Shown: positions 11,229 to 20,744, numbered from the stretch's first letter. The stretch is DNA of 64,000 nucleotides from Isosphaeraceae bacterium (GCA_026004735.1 BPJS01000001.1:2863641-2927640); one strand, 5' to 3'. Numbers and translations: made by a program. Notes: a model not told the origin generated them from the sequence alone.

Positions 11229-13541
11229 TCATAAGACCGTCCGTTCGGGGTCGAGGCCGAGCACCCTGTAGTCCAGCCCGAGCTTGCCGTCGTATGCCTT
11301 GGGGTTGGCCAGGTACCAGCGTCCGTGGCGCTCCAGCAGCACTCCGTTGGCCAGTAGCTTATGTAAGTCCTGGTCGTAGACGCCGACGACATAGCGCTGG
11401 CACTTGCGGTCGAAGTCTCTGAGCCAGCGCGGTTCTGGCAGTTCGGGCATCGCCTCCAGCTCGCGGATCAATGATTTTCCCTGGTCGCCGTAGGGGACCA
11501 GGATGGGCGTCTGAGCGTCGTCGATCAGGCGATAAGCTCGCGAGGCAACGCGGAACTGCGCGTGGAGTCCAGTCTTAGAGTCGAGCGCGAAGCAGTCCAA
11601 AACGCTCCGGCCTTCGGTGCCTCGGTCCCAGCCGCGGCCGTCGTCGCCGCCCTGGCGCCAATAATGGAGCCGGAAGTAGGCCTCGATCGCGGCGGGTGAG
11701 AGCAGGTCGGCGGCATGGTCGGGGGCAACCTGGCGATAGTGGTCCGCGCCGCGGGCGATGATTGCATCGGTCTTGTACGTTTTCGTGTCATACTCGAACA
11801 CGACGACGTGGCCGAGGCGTGGGCGGCCTTGCGCGTCGGCCAGCTTGCCCTCGCGGTTGCATCGGCCGGCGGCCTGGGCGATCGAGTCGAGCCCGGCGGC
11901 GGCGCGATAGACGGCTGGAAAGTCGACGTCGACGCCCGCCTCGATCACCTGCGTGGAGACAACGCGGCAGGGCTCGCCGCGGGCGAGTCGCGATCGGATG
12001 TCGGCGATCACCGTTGAGCGGTGAGCCGCGCACATCGAGGCGCTGAGGTGCAGCGCCTCGGCGTCGTCGAGCGCGCGGAAGAGATCGGCCGCATGCCGGC
12101 GCGAGTTCACGATGCAGAGCACCTGGGGCTCGGCGCGGAGCCGCTCGGCAAGCTCCTGCGGGCTCAGCATGCCGGCGGCTTCGACGCGGGTGCGGCGCAT
12201 CGCGGCGTGAAGGGCGATCGGATCCTCGATGATCGGGCGGACGTCCTGAAGGCCGATCGGGAAGTTGTCGCGTCGTTCGATCGCCGGAAGCGTGGCCGTG
12301 CAGAGGAGGACCGTTGAGCCGTAGTTGCGCACCAGCTCTTCGAGGGCGGCGAGCGTCGGCGCCAGGAGGCGCGGTGGCAGGGACTGGGCCTCGTCGAGCA
12401 CGATGACGCTTTTTGCCAGCCGGTGCAGTTTACGGCAGCGTGACGGTCGGTCGGCAAACAACGACTCGAAGAGCTGAACATTGGTCGTGACGACCAGCGG
12501 CGCATCGAAGTTTTCGGCTGCCAGCCGCGAGCGATCCGTCTGTCGCGCCGGGTCGTCGGGCTCGAGATTGCTATGGTGTTCCAGGACGAACCCGCCGAGG
12601 TCGCCGAGCGCCTTGCGGAAGACCTTGGCCGCCTGCTCGATGATGCTGGTGAACGGAATCGCGTAGACGACCCGCCGCAGCCCGTGGGCGGCCGCGTGCG
12701 TCAGCGCGAAGGCCAACGAGGAAAGCGTCTTGCCGCCGCCAGTCGGCACGTTCAGCGAGAAGAAACCCGGCGGAAGGGCTGCCTTCGCGCGGCACGCCGA
12801 GAGGACCTCGCGTCGTCGTCGGTTGACCTCAGTGTCGTCGTCAGGCCGCTCCTTACCGCGTAGATGAACGTCGAGACGCGCGAGGAGCTCCGTCGGCCCC
12901 GGGGCATCGACGGGGCGTCGACGGGAGCGCTCGGGATCGAGGAACCACTCGGTCGCGAGGTAATCGGCATCGACGAGGCAAGAAAAGAGCATTCGGGCGA
13001 AGAAAGCGACCGTGAAGGCGTAACGACGACGGTCGCCATCGGAGCGGAGCCGGGGTAAGGTCGGCGGTGGCAGGTCAAGGATGTCGCGAGGCGCGGCATC
13101 GTAGGGCTCGATCGACTTCTCTAGGCGAGCGCGTAGACCCGAGGAGCCGCCGGCCTCGTCCTCAGCGTCGGGCAGACCGCTGTGGTGGCCAGCGATGGCG
13201 TAGGCCAGAAGACGGCCGACCGGCCCAAGTCGGGCGGCGTGCTGGGCACCGGCGGTCGAGTGGTCGACCCGGCCGCTGACCTCCCCACGATGAACACCCT
13301 CGACACCCGTGCTCGCACGCAGGTACTCCTGGAACGCAGTGCTGTACTTCCCAAGGTCGTGCCAGAGTCCCAGCAAGCGACCGCACTCCCCCGCGCCGAA
13401 CGTCGCGGCAAAACCCGCCGCGCCTGTTAGCCAAGGCGCCTGGCCTTCGGCGACCCGAACCAGGTGCTCGATCAGTGGTTCCCAGTCCTCCATCCGAACC
13501 GGAGGCGGCACACTGTGGGCGAAGAACCCCTGGGACGACAT
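11229..13541 (-). CDS. cas3: CRISPR-associated helicase-nuclease Cas3 (HD plus DExD/H)
   Basis: A 770-residue Cas3, the enzyme recruited by Cascade to nick and unwind target DNA. The N-terminal HD nuclease has FAHSV, LGLWHDLGKYSTAFQEYL, DHSTAGAQHA and AIAGHHSGLPD. The helicase part shows the Walker A VPTGGGKTLSS, the Walker B VLDEAQSLPP, motif III LCTATLPA, QVIEAGVDVDFPAV and motif VI QAAGRCNREGKL. All key residues are present. The ATG at 13541 is chosen over an upstream in-frame ATG (13694) because GGGAGG lies about nine bases before it and the extra 51 residues are not Cas3-like. Its stop is followed by the repeat-like element and small ORF rather than directly by cas5c. Confidence 0.96.
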   Translation of the reverse strand: MSSQGFFAHSVPPPVRMEDWEPLIEHLVRVAEGQAPWLTGAAGFAATFGAGECGRLLGLWHDLGKYSTAFQEYLRASTGVEGVHRGEVSGRVDHSTAGAQHAARLGPVGRLLAYAIAGHHSGLPDAEDEAGGSSGLRARLEKSIEPYDAAPRDILDLPPPTLPRLRSDGDRRRYAFTVAFFARMLFSCLVDADYLATEWFLDPERSRRRPVDAPGPTELLARLDVHLRGKERPDDDTEVNRRRREVLSACRAKAALPPGFFSLNVPTGGGKTLSSLAFALTHAAAHGLRRVVYAIPFTSIIEQAAKVFRKALGDLGGFVLEHHSNLEPDDPARQTDRSRLAAENFDAPLVVTTNVQLFESLFADRPSRCRKLHRLAKSVIVLDEAQSLPPRLLAPTLAALEELVRNYGSTVLLCTATLPAIERRDNFPIGLQDVRPIIEDPIALHAAMRRTRVEAAGMLSPQELAERLRAEPQVLCIVNSRRHAADLFRALDDAEALHLSASMCAAHRSTVIADIRSRLARGEPCRVVSTQVIEAGVDVDFPAVYRAAAGLDSIAQAAGRCNREGKLADAQGRPRLGHVVVFEYDTKTYKTDAIIARGADHYRQVAPDHAADLLSPAAIEAYFRLHYWRQGGDDGRGWDRGTEGRSVLDCFALDSKTGLHAQFRVASRAYRLIDDAQTPILVPYGDQGKSLIRELEAMPELPEPRWLRDFDRKCQRYVVGVYDQDLHKLLANGVLLERHGRWYLANPKAYDGKLGLDYRVLGLDPERTVL

Positions 13542-13921
13542 CTCTCGATCCTCCCCACGCTCGTTGAATGCCGAGGCCCCCACACCTCGGACAGATCGAA
13601 TCCGACAGCGCAGGCCGGCGAACCACACGTGTCGACGCCGTACCTTCGACTTGTATGGGCTGCGCTGACTGGGAGAGCTTCGCACTCGCCGCATCGATCA
13701 ACATCATCACCGCAACAATCCGATCGATCGTGAACATTAGCTACCAGCCCATTGCTACCGTCAAGCGTGCGTGAACCTGAGCCACTCTTCCCGGCACAGT
13801 GGGCTGCGAGCATTCTTTGCGGATCAACGGTTCGAGTGATACGGTCCTCACATCCCGTTGATCGCTTCGCCTTCGACGGGTCGCGACATCGCCCGTTTTG
13901 TGCATCCGCCGGTTGGTAACC
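13542..13921. other. Upstream region of cas3; no gene seen apart from a candidate promoter
   Basis: About 380 bases ahead of the cas3 start with no convincing ORF on either strand. It contains the candidate promoter described at 13736-13764 and would form a long leader of some 190 bases on the cas3 message. Confidence 0.5.
13736..13764 (-). promoter_or_regulatory. Candidate promoter of the cas3 transcript
   Basis: The minus strand carries TTGACG (complement of 13759-13764), a 17-base spacer and GCTAAT (complement of 13736-13741). The -35 box is one mismatch from consensus and the -10 box is moderate. It points towards cas3, about 190 bases upstream of its start. Confidence 0.35.
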
Positions 13922-14452
13922 TCACGACAGCGTGCGATCGCGCCAGGCCTGCAGTCCGCGTCTGGTCAGCAGCATTACGGCCACGCCCGACACTGGCAGC
14001 AACGCCTTGAGCCATCGCAGGAGGCTCACTTCCAGGCGGTTCTGGATGCGATGCAGCTTCAATTTGAGATCAATGGCCCAGGTCAACGGCGTGGCCCACC
14101 TCCCGATGCAAGCGACGGTCAGGAGGATGTAACACTCGTCACTCTTGATCTGGTCGATGCGACTGAACAGTCCTTTGCGGCGTCGCCGGGCTTGCAGTCA
14201 CCTCGCCCTGAGCATCGCTCTGGAGACTTCGACCCGAGCGTCTTGGGTGAGCCAACAGGGCTACAGGATGGCGGAGCTAGCAGGGCCCAGCTCGATTTGC
14301 TTCTGATCCCGTTGAGCCAGCTTGGTGAGATCCCGTCGGATTACCGTCGCAACCAACACAGCCAGGGTGTGAGATGGAGCGCCGAGAAGTGCGGATCTCG
14401 TGCCGACGACTTTGTTAATAAGAGGCTCGCTGCGCTCGGTTGTTTGGCGCAC
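13922..14452 (-). pseudogene. Decayed ORF, possibly a DDE-transposase fragment
   Basis: One minus-strand frame can be followed from an ATG at 14452 to a TGA at 13922-13924 but is broken by TAG (14261-14263) and by a TGA near 14200. The last part reads DECYILLTVACIGRW, SLLRWLKALLP, GVAVMLLTRRGLQ. The pattern resembles the stretch of IS4-like transposases that ends in an L-L-A-D-R-G-F motif, with the catalytic Asp lost. Base composition is poorer in GC than the neighbouring genes. The family call is tentative; that the frame is broken is clear. Confidence 0.35.
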
Positions 14453-14922
14453 AATGCGAGGGAGGAGCTTGGCACGAGTGCTCTCACTGTCTTACCGCTA
14501 TGCTCACGAGCCACAGTCTTGTACATTCAGATGGCTCGGTGCGAATGAGTCTAGTTGTCCTTGGGATGAGCACGCATGAGAATGACACTCTTCGATGAAT
14601 GACTCTAGCGTCATTGAAGCTCGTGAGCGAGGGCGACGATGATGGGTGAGGTTGGCGCGGTCGCGACGGGGAAATCCAGGGCATGGACCAACGACGACGG
14701 CGACGATCAGCGTTTTGTCGCGATTCTATCCACAGAGATCCCAGAAATCCGATATCGGTCGATCGGTCCACCCGAGGCGACCCTCATCCCGGCCGCAACG
14801 ATCGCGTGCCACACGCCCGGCCGAGAGGCCGCTGAGCGTGGACTGACTGCCCATCTGTCGCTACCATCCACGGTCAGAGGCGATGCAGCAAGCCTTTGAC
14901 GCCGAGTCTGACGGAGGATTCA
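14453..14922. other. Stretch without a supported gene
   Basis: About 470 bases of lower-GC sequence between the decayed ORF and the zinc-ribbon pseudogene. A short inverted repeat, AATGAC...GTCATT, lies near 14600. Nothing else could be supported. Confidence 0.5.
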
Positions 14923-15441
14923 ATGACGTTCCGGATGGAATGTCCCCGGTGCTGGCGGATCCTACGCGCCCCCGACGAGGCAGCAGGTCGGACAGTCTCT
15001 TGTCCGTCGTGTTAGGGGCGAATCCGCTTTCCAGCGGCCGAACCGGCCGCTCCGCAAGAGCCGGTTCAGGAATTCACCATCTCGGCGGGCACATCCAAGG
15101 CGTCTGCTGGAGATCTTGACTTCGAGGCGCCGCCCGAGCCACGGCCAGTATGGTCCTACCCACAACCGCCCGAGCCCTGGTATTACAACTTCACCGCCAT
15201 ATTTCTCGGTCTGATCGTCTTCATCGGATGCCTGATCGCGGCTTTCTGCTTCATAGCAGGATTATATATCGAAAGTATACGACCTGTTGTAGGCATACTG
15301 TCAGTCATCGCTGTGGCCCTCTTCGTGCTGTTCGTTACGGGACTCGTCACGGCGCCGGGGCTTATCTTTCTCGACATGGCGCGGAACATCCGGGCCATGC
15401 GCTATGAAACTCAGGCGATGCGGAATCGGACCAAGACATAG
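14923..15441 (+). pseudogene. Zinc-ribbon plus two-helix membrane protein interrupted by an in-frame TAG
   Basis: A start ATG (14923) with GGAGG five bases upstream opens a frame reading TFRMECPRCWRILRAPDEAAG, RTVSCPSC, then TAG at 15013-15015, then GRIRFP and on to TAG 15439-15441, 172 sense positions in all. The CPxC...CPxC block with LRAPDEAAGRTV is the zinc-ribbon common at the N-terminus of planctomycetal membrane proteins, where the Cys pair is normally followed by a residue and GRIRVP. After a Pro-rich linker come two membrane spans (AIFLGLIVFIGCLIAAFCF and ILSVIAVALFVLFVTGL). The stop is thus inside a conserved motif and the rest of the frame is intact, so it is a recent nonsense change or a sequencing error. 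Not seen in ordinary ORF lists because of the stop. Confidence 0.75.
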
Positions 15442-15817
15442 AGCGGACATAAATCTCGATGATGCGATCGCAGCAGAACCCGAGCCTTCCTCGCCGAAGA
15501 CCGGCCCGGCGGATCTGTCGAGCCTTCGTGGGACGTGAAAGACGAATCGGGCCAGATGCACCACACCGCACCGACTCGCTGCAGTGGCGTGGCGGCTCGC
15601 ACGCCTGGTGTTAAAGCATGACTTCGGGGCGTCAAGGCGTAGCTTCGGGTGGAAACACCGGGTTGGAGCCACGCTTCAAGGGCGGCGCGAGCCGACACGC
15701 AGCCCCCGACTCCAACGATCGCGCCCTTCGATTCGTTTCACAGTCCGACCGGTCTGTAACCAGAGGCACAGGCAGAACCGGAGAGGCCTCTCGACCGTCC
15801 AGACCGGCTTGACCAGA
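15442..15817. other. Stretch without a supported gene
   Basis: About 375 bases between the zinc-ribbon pseudogene and tRNA-Gly. Several overlapping open frames occur on both strands, but none has a plausible start, ribosome site or recognisable protein. Confidence 0.5.
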
Positions 15818-15888
<71 letters not shown>

Positions 15889-16045
15889 TTGTCTGGAGAC
15901 TAATCTACCGGTCGGCGGTCGATGGCTCAATCGGTTTGGTGGATTTTTGGGCATCTTCCGGGCCGAGACGGGCGATCGCCCCCAGATGGTCGCTTCGTCG
16001 CGCCCGGTGGGGCGAGGCCGCCCCACCGGAGCTTGCCCCCACGGC

Positions 16046-17431
16046 TTAGCCGCTGACGGTCATGGTCACCGGGTCCCAGCCGATCTGGCGGTTTTCGCGG
16101 TATGCGGTGTTGGCCAGCAGGGCCGGACCGGCCGCGCGGAGGCCAAACACCGCATCCTCGTACGGACGCCGTTTCTCGCGCACGCAGGTGAAGAAATGAA
16201 CAAAATGGTCAAGCCGCTCGTTGTACCCGCGCGGCACAACATATTTCTCGACCACCGGCGGCTTGGATCCGCTCGGGGCCGAAGGGGGATGGTCAGCCAG
16301 ATACTTTTCGGCGAAGGCCTTCTGCTGCTCGTTCGAGAAGGTTCGGACCGAGTTGTAGCCCTTGAGAACCTGCTGGGCCGAGGCCTTGACGATCCCCACC
16401 TTGGTCAAGGTCAGCTCGGTCCAACTGACGGTAATGACGCCGTCGGACCCCACGAAGCGGAACAGCGCCTGGTCGCCGCCGCCGTCCTCGAAGTTGGATT
16501 GCAAGGCGACGGTGAACGACGGGTGGCGGTCGGTCTCGGGATAGTCAAACAGACCCATAATGATGTCGTAGACATCCCGCCCGTCATCCCAGTACCGCAG
16601 ACCGCCCATCGCGGCAACCTGATTCGGGCCCAGCGCACCGGTGACGTGGTGGATCCCGGTGAAGAGGTGGACGTACAGGTCCCCAGCAACCGCCGTGCCG
16701 TAGTCCCAGTAGTTCCGCCAGCGAAAGACACGTGTGGCGTCAAACGGCCGCTTCGGGGCGGAACCCAGGAAGCGGTCCCAATCGATCGTCTGCGGGCTGG
16801 CATCCAGCGGGATCGAGTATTGCCAGGCGCCGATGTCGGAGTTGCGATTGTAGCGGGCTTCGATCGAGTTCAGTTTGCCGATAGCGCCCGAGGCAACCAG
16901 CTCCTTGGCCTTGTCGTAGAGGATCGAGCTGGCGTACTGGCTGCCGACCTGGAGAACGGCCTGGGTCTGATCCTGCATTCGGATCAGTCCCGGGCCTTCG
17001 CCGACCTCGCGGACCATCGGCTTCTCGCAGTAGACGGCCTTGCCGGCCTTCATGGCGTCGAGGGCCATCGTCTGGTGCCAGTGGTCGGGGGTGCAGACCA
17101 GGACGGCGTCGACGTCGTCGCGGCCAAGGATTTCTCGGTAGTCCACGTACGTTTTGACATGGGTTCCGAAGACCTCCTGAGCATGGATCCGGCGGCCCTC
17201 GTAAATGTCGGCGACGGCGACCAGCTCCACGCCGGGGACCTTCAGCGCGGTCTCCGTATCTTCAAATCCGATGATCCCCATGCCGATCGTGGCGATTCGG
17301 ATCCGGTCGTTGGCACCGGCCGGAGGCCTCGGCGCCTCGCGGGGCTTGAGTTCGAAGACCTGGTCGGCAATCGGTGTGGCGAGAATCGGCGCGGCCGCGG
17401 CCACGGACTTCAACGCGGTGCGGCGGCTCAT
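16046..17431 (-). CDS. Gfo/Idh/MocA family oxidoreductase with twin-arginine signal
   Basis: A 461-residue exported NAD(P)-dependent dehydrogenase. The start MSRRTALKSVAAAAPILATP is a twin-arginine signal, so the protein is exported folded. A Rossmann domain follows (IRIATIGMGIIG, ELVAVADIY, DAVLVCTPDHWHQTMALDAMKAGKAVYCEKPM), with the E-K-P motif of the family, then a C-terminal alpha/beta domain. Planctomycete genomes hold many such proteins, thought to act on sugars or inositols; the substrate cannot be told. The ATG at 17431 is chosen because the signal begins there; the frame is open a further 62 codons upstream. It stands alone between tRNA-Gly and a divergent small membrane gene. Confidence 0.88.
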   Translation of the reverse strand: MSRRTALKSVAAAAPILATPIADQVFELKPREAPRPPAGANDRIRIATIGMGIIGFEDTETALKVPGVELVAVADIYEGRRIHAQEVFGTHVKTYVDYREILGRDDVDAVLVCTPDHWHQTMALDAMKAGKAVYCEKPMVREVGEGPGLIRMQDQTQAVLQVGSQYASSILYDKAKELVASGAIGKLNSIEARYNRNSDIGAWQYSIPLDASPQTIDWDRFLGSAPKRPFDATRVFRWRNYWDYGTAVAGDLYVHLFTGIHHVTGALGPNQVAAMGGLRYWDDGRDVYDIIMGLFDYPETDRHPSFTVALQSNFEDGGGDQALFRFVGSDGVITVSWTELTLTKVGIVKASAQQVLKGYNSVRTFSNEQQKAFAEKYLADHPPSAPSGSKPPVVEKYVVPRGYNERLDHFVHFFTCVREKRRPYEDAVFGLRAAGPALLANTAYRENRQIGWDPVTMTVSG

Positions 17432-17767
17432 CGACGGCGGGCTGATCACAGCTTGTGCCTCCCTGGAACCAAAGTGCGCATTCCGGGTCCGACGCTCTCT
17501 CGGCCCTCGAAACCTCAGCATACGGCGGAAACCAAGCCGCTGCGAGCCACCGCCCAAGTCGGCCGTCGTGCCGACGTGGTAGGATGAATCGCCGTCGTCG
17601 CTGACCGACCGTTCCACCTTCGCTCAGCCGGCGGATCCTGAATCCCCGGGTCGAACCATCACCTGCCGGCGTGACGACCGATTCGAACCCGACGCAGGTC
17701 AAGGCAGCCGACCAAAGGGGCTCGGGGACGCTCGATACCCAGGCTCTCTGCAGAAGGGCACACGATC
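17432..17767. other. Divergent intergenic region, no gene seen
   Basis: About 335 bases between the leftward oxidoreductase and the rightward GlsB-like gene. It should hold both promoters, but no clear boxes or hairpins were recognised. Confidence 0.5.
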
Positions 17768-18010
17768 ATGTCGCTGCTGTGGTTTTTGTTGATTGGCTTG
17801 GCAGCCGGCTGGCTGGCCGGGCAGCTCACAAAAGGAGGAGGTTACGGATTGGTAGGCGACTTGATCGTCGGCGTGATCGGGGCGATCCTGGGCGGCGTGT
17901 TGTTCGGGCTGCTCGGGCTGAAGGCGGTCGGGTTGGCCGGCGAGTTGATCATGGCGACCGTCGGCGCTGTGGTCCTGATCCTCGGGCTGCGAGCGATCAA
18001 GCGGGTCTGA
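17768..18010 (+). CDS. GlsB/YeaQ/YmgE family small membrane protein
   Basis: An 80-residue, almost wholly hydrophobic protein with three membrane spans and glycine-rich turns: WFLLIGLAAGWLAGQL, LVGDLIVGVIGAILGG, and LIMATVGAVVLILGLRAI. This is the pattern of the transglycosylase-associated (YeaQ/YmgE/GlsB) family, small inner-membrane proteins often linked to stress. AGAAGG lies about nine bases before the ATG. Its molecular role is not established. A perfect 18-base palindrome follows the stop codon. Confidence 0.9.
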   Translation: MSLLWFLLIGLAAGWLAGQLTKGGGYGLVGDLIVGVIGAILGGVLFGLLGLKAVGLAGELIMATVGAVVLILGLRAIKRV

Positions 18011-18028
18011 CGCGGCGTCGACGCCGCG
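18011..18028. terminator. Perfect 18-base palindrome directly after the GlsB-like gene
   Basis: CGCGGCGTC followed by its exact reverse complement begins one base after the stop codon. In RNA it gives a very GC-rich hairpin. There is no T-run, so it may stop transcription with Rho, protect the 3' end, or bind a protein. Confidence 0.4.
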
Positions 18029-18144
18029 CTCAGTAAATCAAGCCGCACTCCCGGACCGCGCCGGCCGCTCGCATCCTGGCGGCGGCCGGCGGGCTCGGGA
18101 GCGCCGGCTGTACCTGGCTGTGCGGGACCAGGCGGAATGACTTC

Positions 18145-18750
18145 TCACCGGTAGACCGCTTGCTGAGGCCCACCAACCCGCCGCAGGTAGTCCTTGTCGA
18201 TGTAGACCACCTCGACGCGTGCATCCCGATGGTGGAACGGGATCGGGTAGTCGGACCAATACAGCTCGTCGAAGTAGACCGTGGCCTTGTAGTGGCAATG
18301 GACCAACTGGGCCGGTCCGGCCAGGGGGTAAATCCGAACCGGGTCGATCTTCTCGCCGATCTTCTCGATCAAGAACCGGACGTTATTCCGTTGCACTTCG
18401 TAAAACGGCGGGCAACCGTGGCGGAACTTGGGAACCTTGGCCCAAACCTCGGCCTCACTGGGGGGATCGAGGCAGGCCGGCGGCGCAAATTCCCCGGGCA
18501 CCGGGTCGAGAATCGGCACGCGGTCGCGCTCCTCCCGGGCGATATCCTCTTCCAGCCGCTGCTGCTGGGCCGGCAGAATGGGCCAGGCGAACGACCAACC
18601 CGTCGGATGCAGCGGTGAAATATCCTGGAAGACGTAAGACAAGCCGCAGCCGGTGGGCACGGTCGTCACCACGGCGACGGCGACGATCGCGGCCAGGCCG
18701 CGGACCCAGCGCGGGCCAATGGGGCGCCGCTGCCGCGCGGATCGGGTCAT
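18145..18750 (-). CDS. Secreted lipoprotein of unknown function
   Basis: A 201-residue protein with an N-terminal basic segment, a hydrophobic stretch (GLAAIVAVAVVTTVP) and a lipobox-like TGC at about residue 35, so it is probably a lipoprotein. The mature part has many Pro, Cys and aromatic residues (ACLDPPSEAEVWAKVPKFRH, PFYEVQRNNVRF) and no domain I recognise. AGGAGG lies about nine bases before the ATG. Its neighbours are unrelated. Confidence 0.75.
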   Translation of the reverse strand: MTRSARQRRPIGPRWVRGLAAIVAVAVVTTVPTGCGLSYVFQDISPLHPTGWSFAWPILPAQQQRLEEDIAREERDRVPILDPVPGEFAPPACLDPPSEAEVWAKVPKFRHGCPPFYEVQRNNVRFLIEKIGEKIDPVRIYPLAGPAQLVHCHYKATVYFDELYWSDYPIPFHHRDARVEVVYIDKDYLRRVGGPQQAVYR

Positions 18751-19318
18751 GGGACTACCCCTCCTGGGAAAAACTCTATGGCCGGGGGGCCTTCCTGCCC
18801 CACCGACGCCGCGTCACACTCGGCGCCAGCCCGCGCCGGCGGATCGTATCCCGGCCGCGATGCCCGCTGGTCCGCGACGCGCCGCTGCCGGATGGCCTTG
18901 ACGTGGTTTTTCTATCGAACACTCGACCTGTCGATTGTGAGGAAATTTCCCAGAGCACCCCCCCACACCGCCCACCTCCAACCCCAGCCACCCCGACATC
19001 CCCCGCAAGCCGTCGAAACGCCAGCCCGAAGTCCTCGTGGCGCGGCCTAGCCCCCCTGCCCCTGTCCAGTACGACTCTCTCCTGCAACCGACCAGCCGCC
19101 GCCCGCCCATGGCCCGTCGAGCCAAACCGTCTCCACCACCCGAGACCAAGTCCGCCGGCCAGCGCCGAAACCACTTCCCCCGAGTCATCCTCCCCACCCG
19201 CCTTTGGCCCGCGACGACCGACCGCCCCGTGCCAAACCGGCATCGGAGAGTGCGGCCTGCTCCGCAGGGGTCGCCGACCATTCGGCTTCCGAGGATCACC
19301 CAAGGCTCCCGCTAACGA
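18751..19318. other. C-rich stretch without a supported gene
   Basis: About 570 bases of strongly C-rich plus-strand sequence. Long open frames exist on both strands but are what high GC produces by chance; none has a ribosome site or a recognisable protein. Confidence 0.5.
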
Positions 19319-19347
19319 CCACGGCCCGGGTCGTCCCCGGGCCGTGG
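19319..19347 (-). terminator. Hairpin terminator after the BON-domain gene
   Basis: CCACGGCCCGGG, a five-base loop and the exact complementary arm make a 12-bp GC hairpin 36 bases downstream of the leftward gene ending at 19383. No T-run follows. A hairpin with almost the same arms lies at 36310-36343. Confidence 0.6.
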
Positions 19348-19382
19348 ACCGTTCGATTGTTCGACTTCGCGTCGGGATCGGC

Positions 19383-20126
19383 TCAGTAGCCGAAGAGCCC
19401 AAACGGATACGGCGTGAAGAACGGGCGGGTATAGTGCTTGCGGAAGTCGAGCCACCACAGCCCGTCGTCCCAACGCAGCGTGACGGCGCGCCAATCGAGC
19501 GGAACTTCCGGATAGGGATAGAACGGGCCAATGTTGGGCCAGGCCTGCCAGGGATAGACCGTCGGGTAGCCCACGGCCGAAAAGTTGGGGTACGGGGCGT
19601 AGCTTGGCCAAGCGTAATTGGGGTAACCGGGCGAGCTGGACTGGGTCGCGCCGGGAATGGCTGGCCCTTCGGGAAGCGGACCGCTCGGATCGGCCGGGGC
19701 CATCATCTCGCCACCGATCATGCCTCCCGCCGGACCGCCGATCATTCCCCCGTCGGCCACCAGCCCGTGGCCATGCCCCAAGCCGCGGCGGGCCACCCGA
19801 ATCGGCTGAGCATACTGGGCCGGAAGAATGCTCGGATCACCGACGGCCAGCCGATCCTCCACCTGCACGACGCCGCCAATCTGGCTGGCACGGCCAATTG
19901 CCTCAGCCTTCAACTCCTCGCTCGGAACGACGCCGGAGAGCAGCACACGCCCGTCGCGGACTTCGATGGCGACACGCGACACCGCAAAGGCCGGGTTGGC
20001 CCGAAGTGACGCGGCGACCGCATCCGCCGTCGCCTGATTGCGGGTTGCCTGGGCAAGGACGGGCGTCGCGGCCAGGCTGACCAGCCCGGCAAGGGCCGCG
20101 TTAATCCGATTCCGTTTCACCGTCAT
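19383..20126 (-). CDS. Secreted BON-domain protein
   Basis: A 247-residue protein with a signal peptide (MTVKRNRINAALAGLVSLAA, then TPVLAQA) and a BON domain at about residues 30-95 (ADAVAASLRANPAF, IEVRDGRVLLSGVVPSEELK, AIGRASQIGGVVQVEDRLAV). BON domains bind membranes or ligands in envelope proteins. The C-terminal half is Gly/Met and then Pro/Tyr/Trp rich (PYPNFSAVGYPTVYPWQAWP). The ATG at 20126 has AGAAGGA upstream and begins the signal peptide; a longer frame upstream is not protein-like. Hairpins flank the gene on both sides. Confidence 0.8.
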   Translation of the reverse strand: MTVKRNRINAALAGLVSLAATPVLAQATRNQATADAVAASLRANPAFAVSRVAIEVRDGRVLLSGVVPSEELKAEAIGRASQIGGVVQVEDRLAVGDPSILPAQYAQPIRVARRGLGHGHGLVADGGMIGGPAGGMIGGEMMAPADPSGPLPEGPAIPGATQSSSPGYPNYAWPSYAPYPNFSAVGYPTVYPWQAWPNIGPFYPYPEVPLDWRAVTLRWDDGLWWLDFRKHYTRPFFTPYPFGLFGY

Positions 20127-20352
20127 GGCTACGAGATCCTTCTCTCTCCCGCCAGGGCCGACCTGTCCGGAAAAACGGCGAGGCGAGCGGGAACGCCGCG
20201 CCAGGTCGCTGGGTAAGCGGGTCTGGCGTGTGTGCATTCGACCGGCGCAGCCTGAACCACGATCCCAACGTGGGCCCGTCCCTGAGCCGGTCGGCACCAT
20301 CCAGGCCGACGCTCGAACTATGGCGCGCGGAATCCGGTTGTCAAACGGCCCC

Positions 20353-20382
20353 AAAAAAAATCGGGACCTTCATGGTCCCGAT
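20353..20382 (-). terminator. Rho-independent terminator of the gene at 20424-20744
   Basis: On the minus strand a 9-bp stem (ATCGGGACC with its complement, five-base loop) is followed at once by eight T residues. It lies 42 bases beyond the stop codon at 20424. This is a textbook intrinsic terminator. Confidence 0.9.
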
Positions 20383-20423
20383 CCCATAACTCCATACCAG
20401 TTCAGAATTAATAACCCAGCGAT

Positions 20424-20744
20424 TCAGACCGCCGTGACGGGCTCGGCCGAGCCGGCGCGGGGGGTCGTGAGGGTGTTGCGGACCGGGGTGGTTCCGCTAA
20501 TCATACCGACCATGAGGAAGGCCATGGTGGCGCCGGCGAAGAGGGCCTCTCCCGAGCGATGCTGGCCGTGGACGACCCCAGCAAGCCCCAACCCGATCAT
20601 CGCCAGCACCAGCAACCGGCGACCTCGCACGCCCCAGCGATGGGATGGCAAGCAGCGCGACAGCACCAACCCCAAAACGCCTACCATCTGAAGCATCACA
20701 ATCAGCGACGGCGGAACGACGAAACAGATTCGGTGCAGGTCCAT
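20424..20744 (-). CDS. Small membrane protein of unknown function
   Basis: A 106-residue protein with hydrophobic segments at about residues 8-28 (FVVPPSLIVMLQMVGVLGLV), 44-58 (LLVLAMIGLGLAGVV) and 70-85 (LFAGATMAFLMVGM), so probably three membrane spans. The start at 20744 is fixed by AAGGAG five bases upstream. A strong intrinsic terminator follows. No family is recognised; such short proteins are common in planctomycetes. Confidence 0.7.
   Translation of the reverse strand: MDLHRICFVVPPSLIVMLQMVGVLGLVLSRCLPSHRWGVRGRRLLVLAMIGLGLAGVVHGQHRSGEALFAGATMAFLMVGMISGTTPVRNTLTTPRAGSAEPVTAV

Noticed and set aside
10759-11232. Full 157-residue reading of the cas3-cas5c ORF starting at the cas3 stop overlap
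   Set aside because: The first half would run antisense through the repeat-like element and does not look like protein; the later ATG has a better upstream site. Kept as an alternative only.
13542-13900. A second target of the mini-array guide in the cas3 promoter region
   Set aside because: All TTC sites on both strands there were compared by eye with the seed ATCGTTCTGAG and none matched the first five bases.
13898-14548. Plus-strand 216-residue ORF downstream of the cas3 promoter
   Set aside because: No ribosome site, an irregular composition, and the opposite strand carries the more protein-like, though broken, frame.
18219-20009. Plus-strand 596-residue ORF
   Set aside because: It runs antisense across a lipoprotein gene and the BON-domain gene, both supported by signals and ribosome sites; long antisense frames are expected at this GC content.
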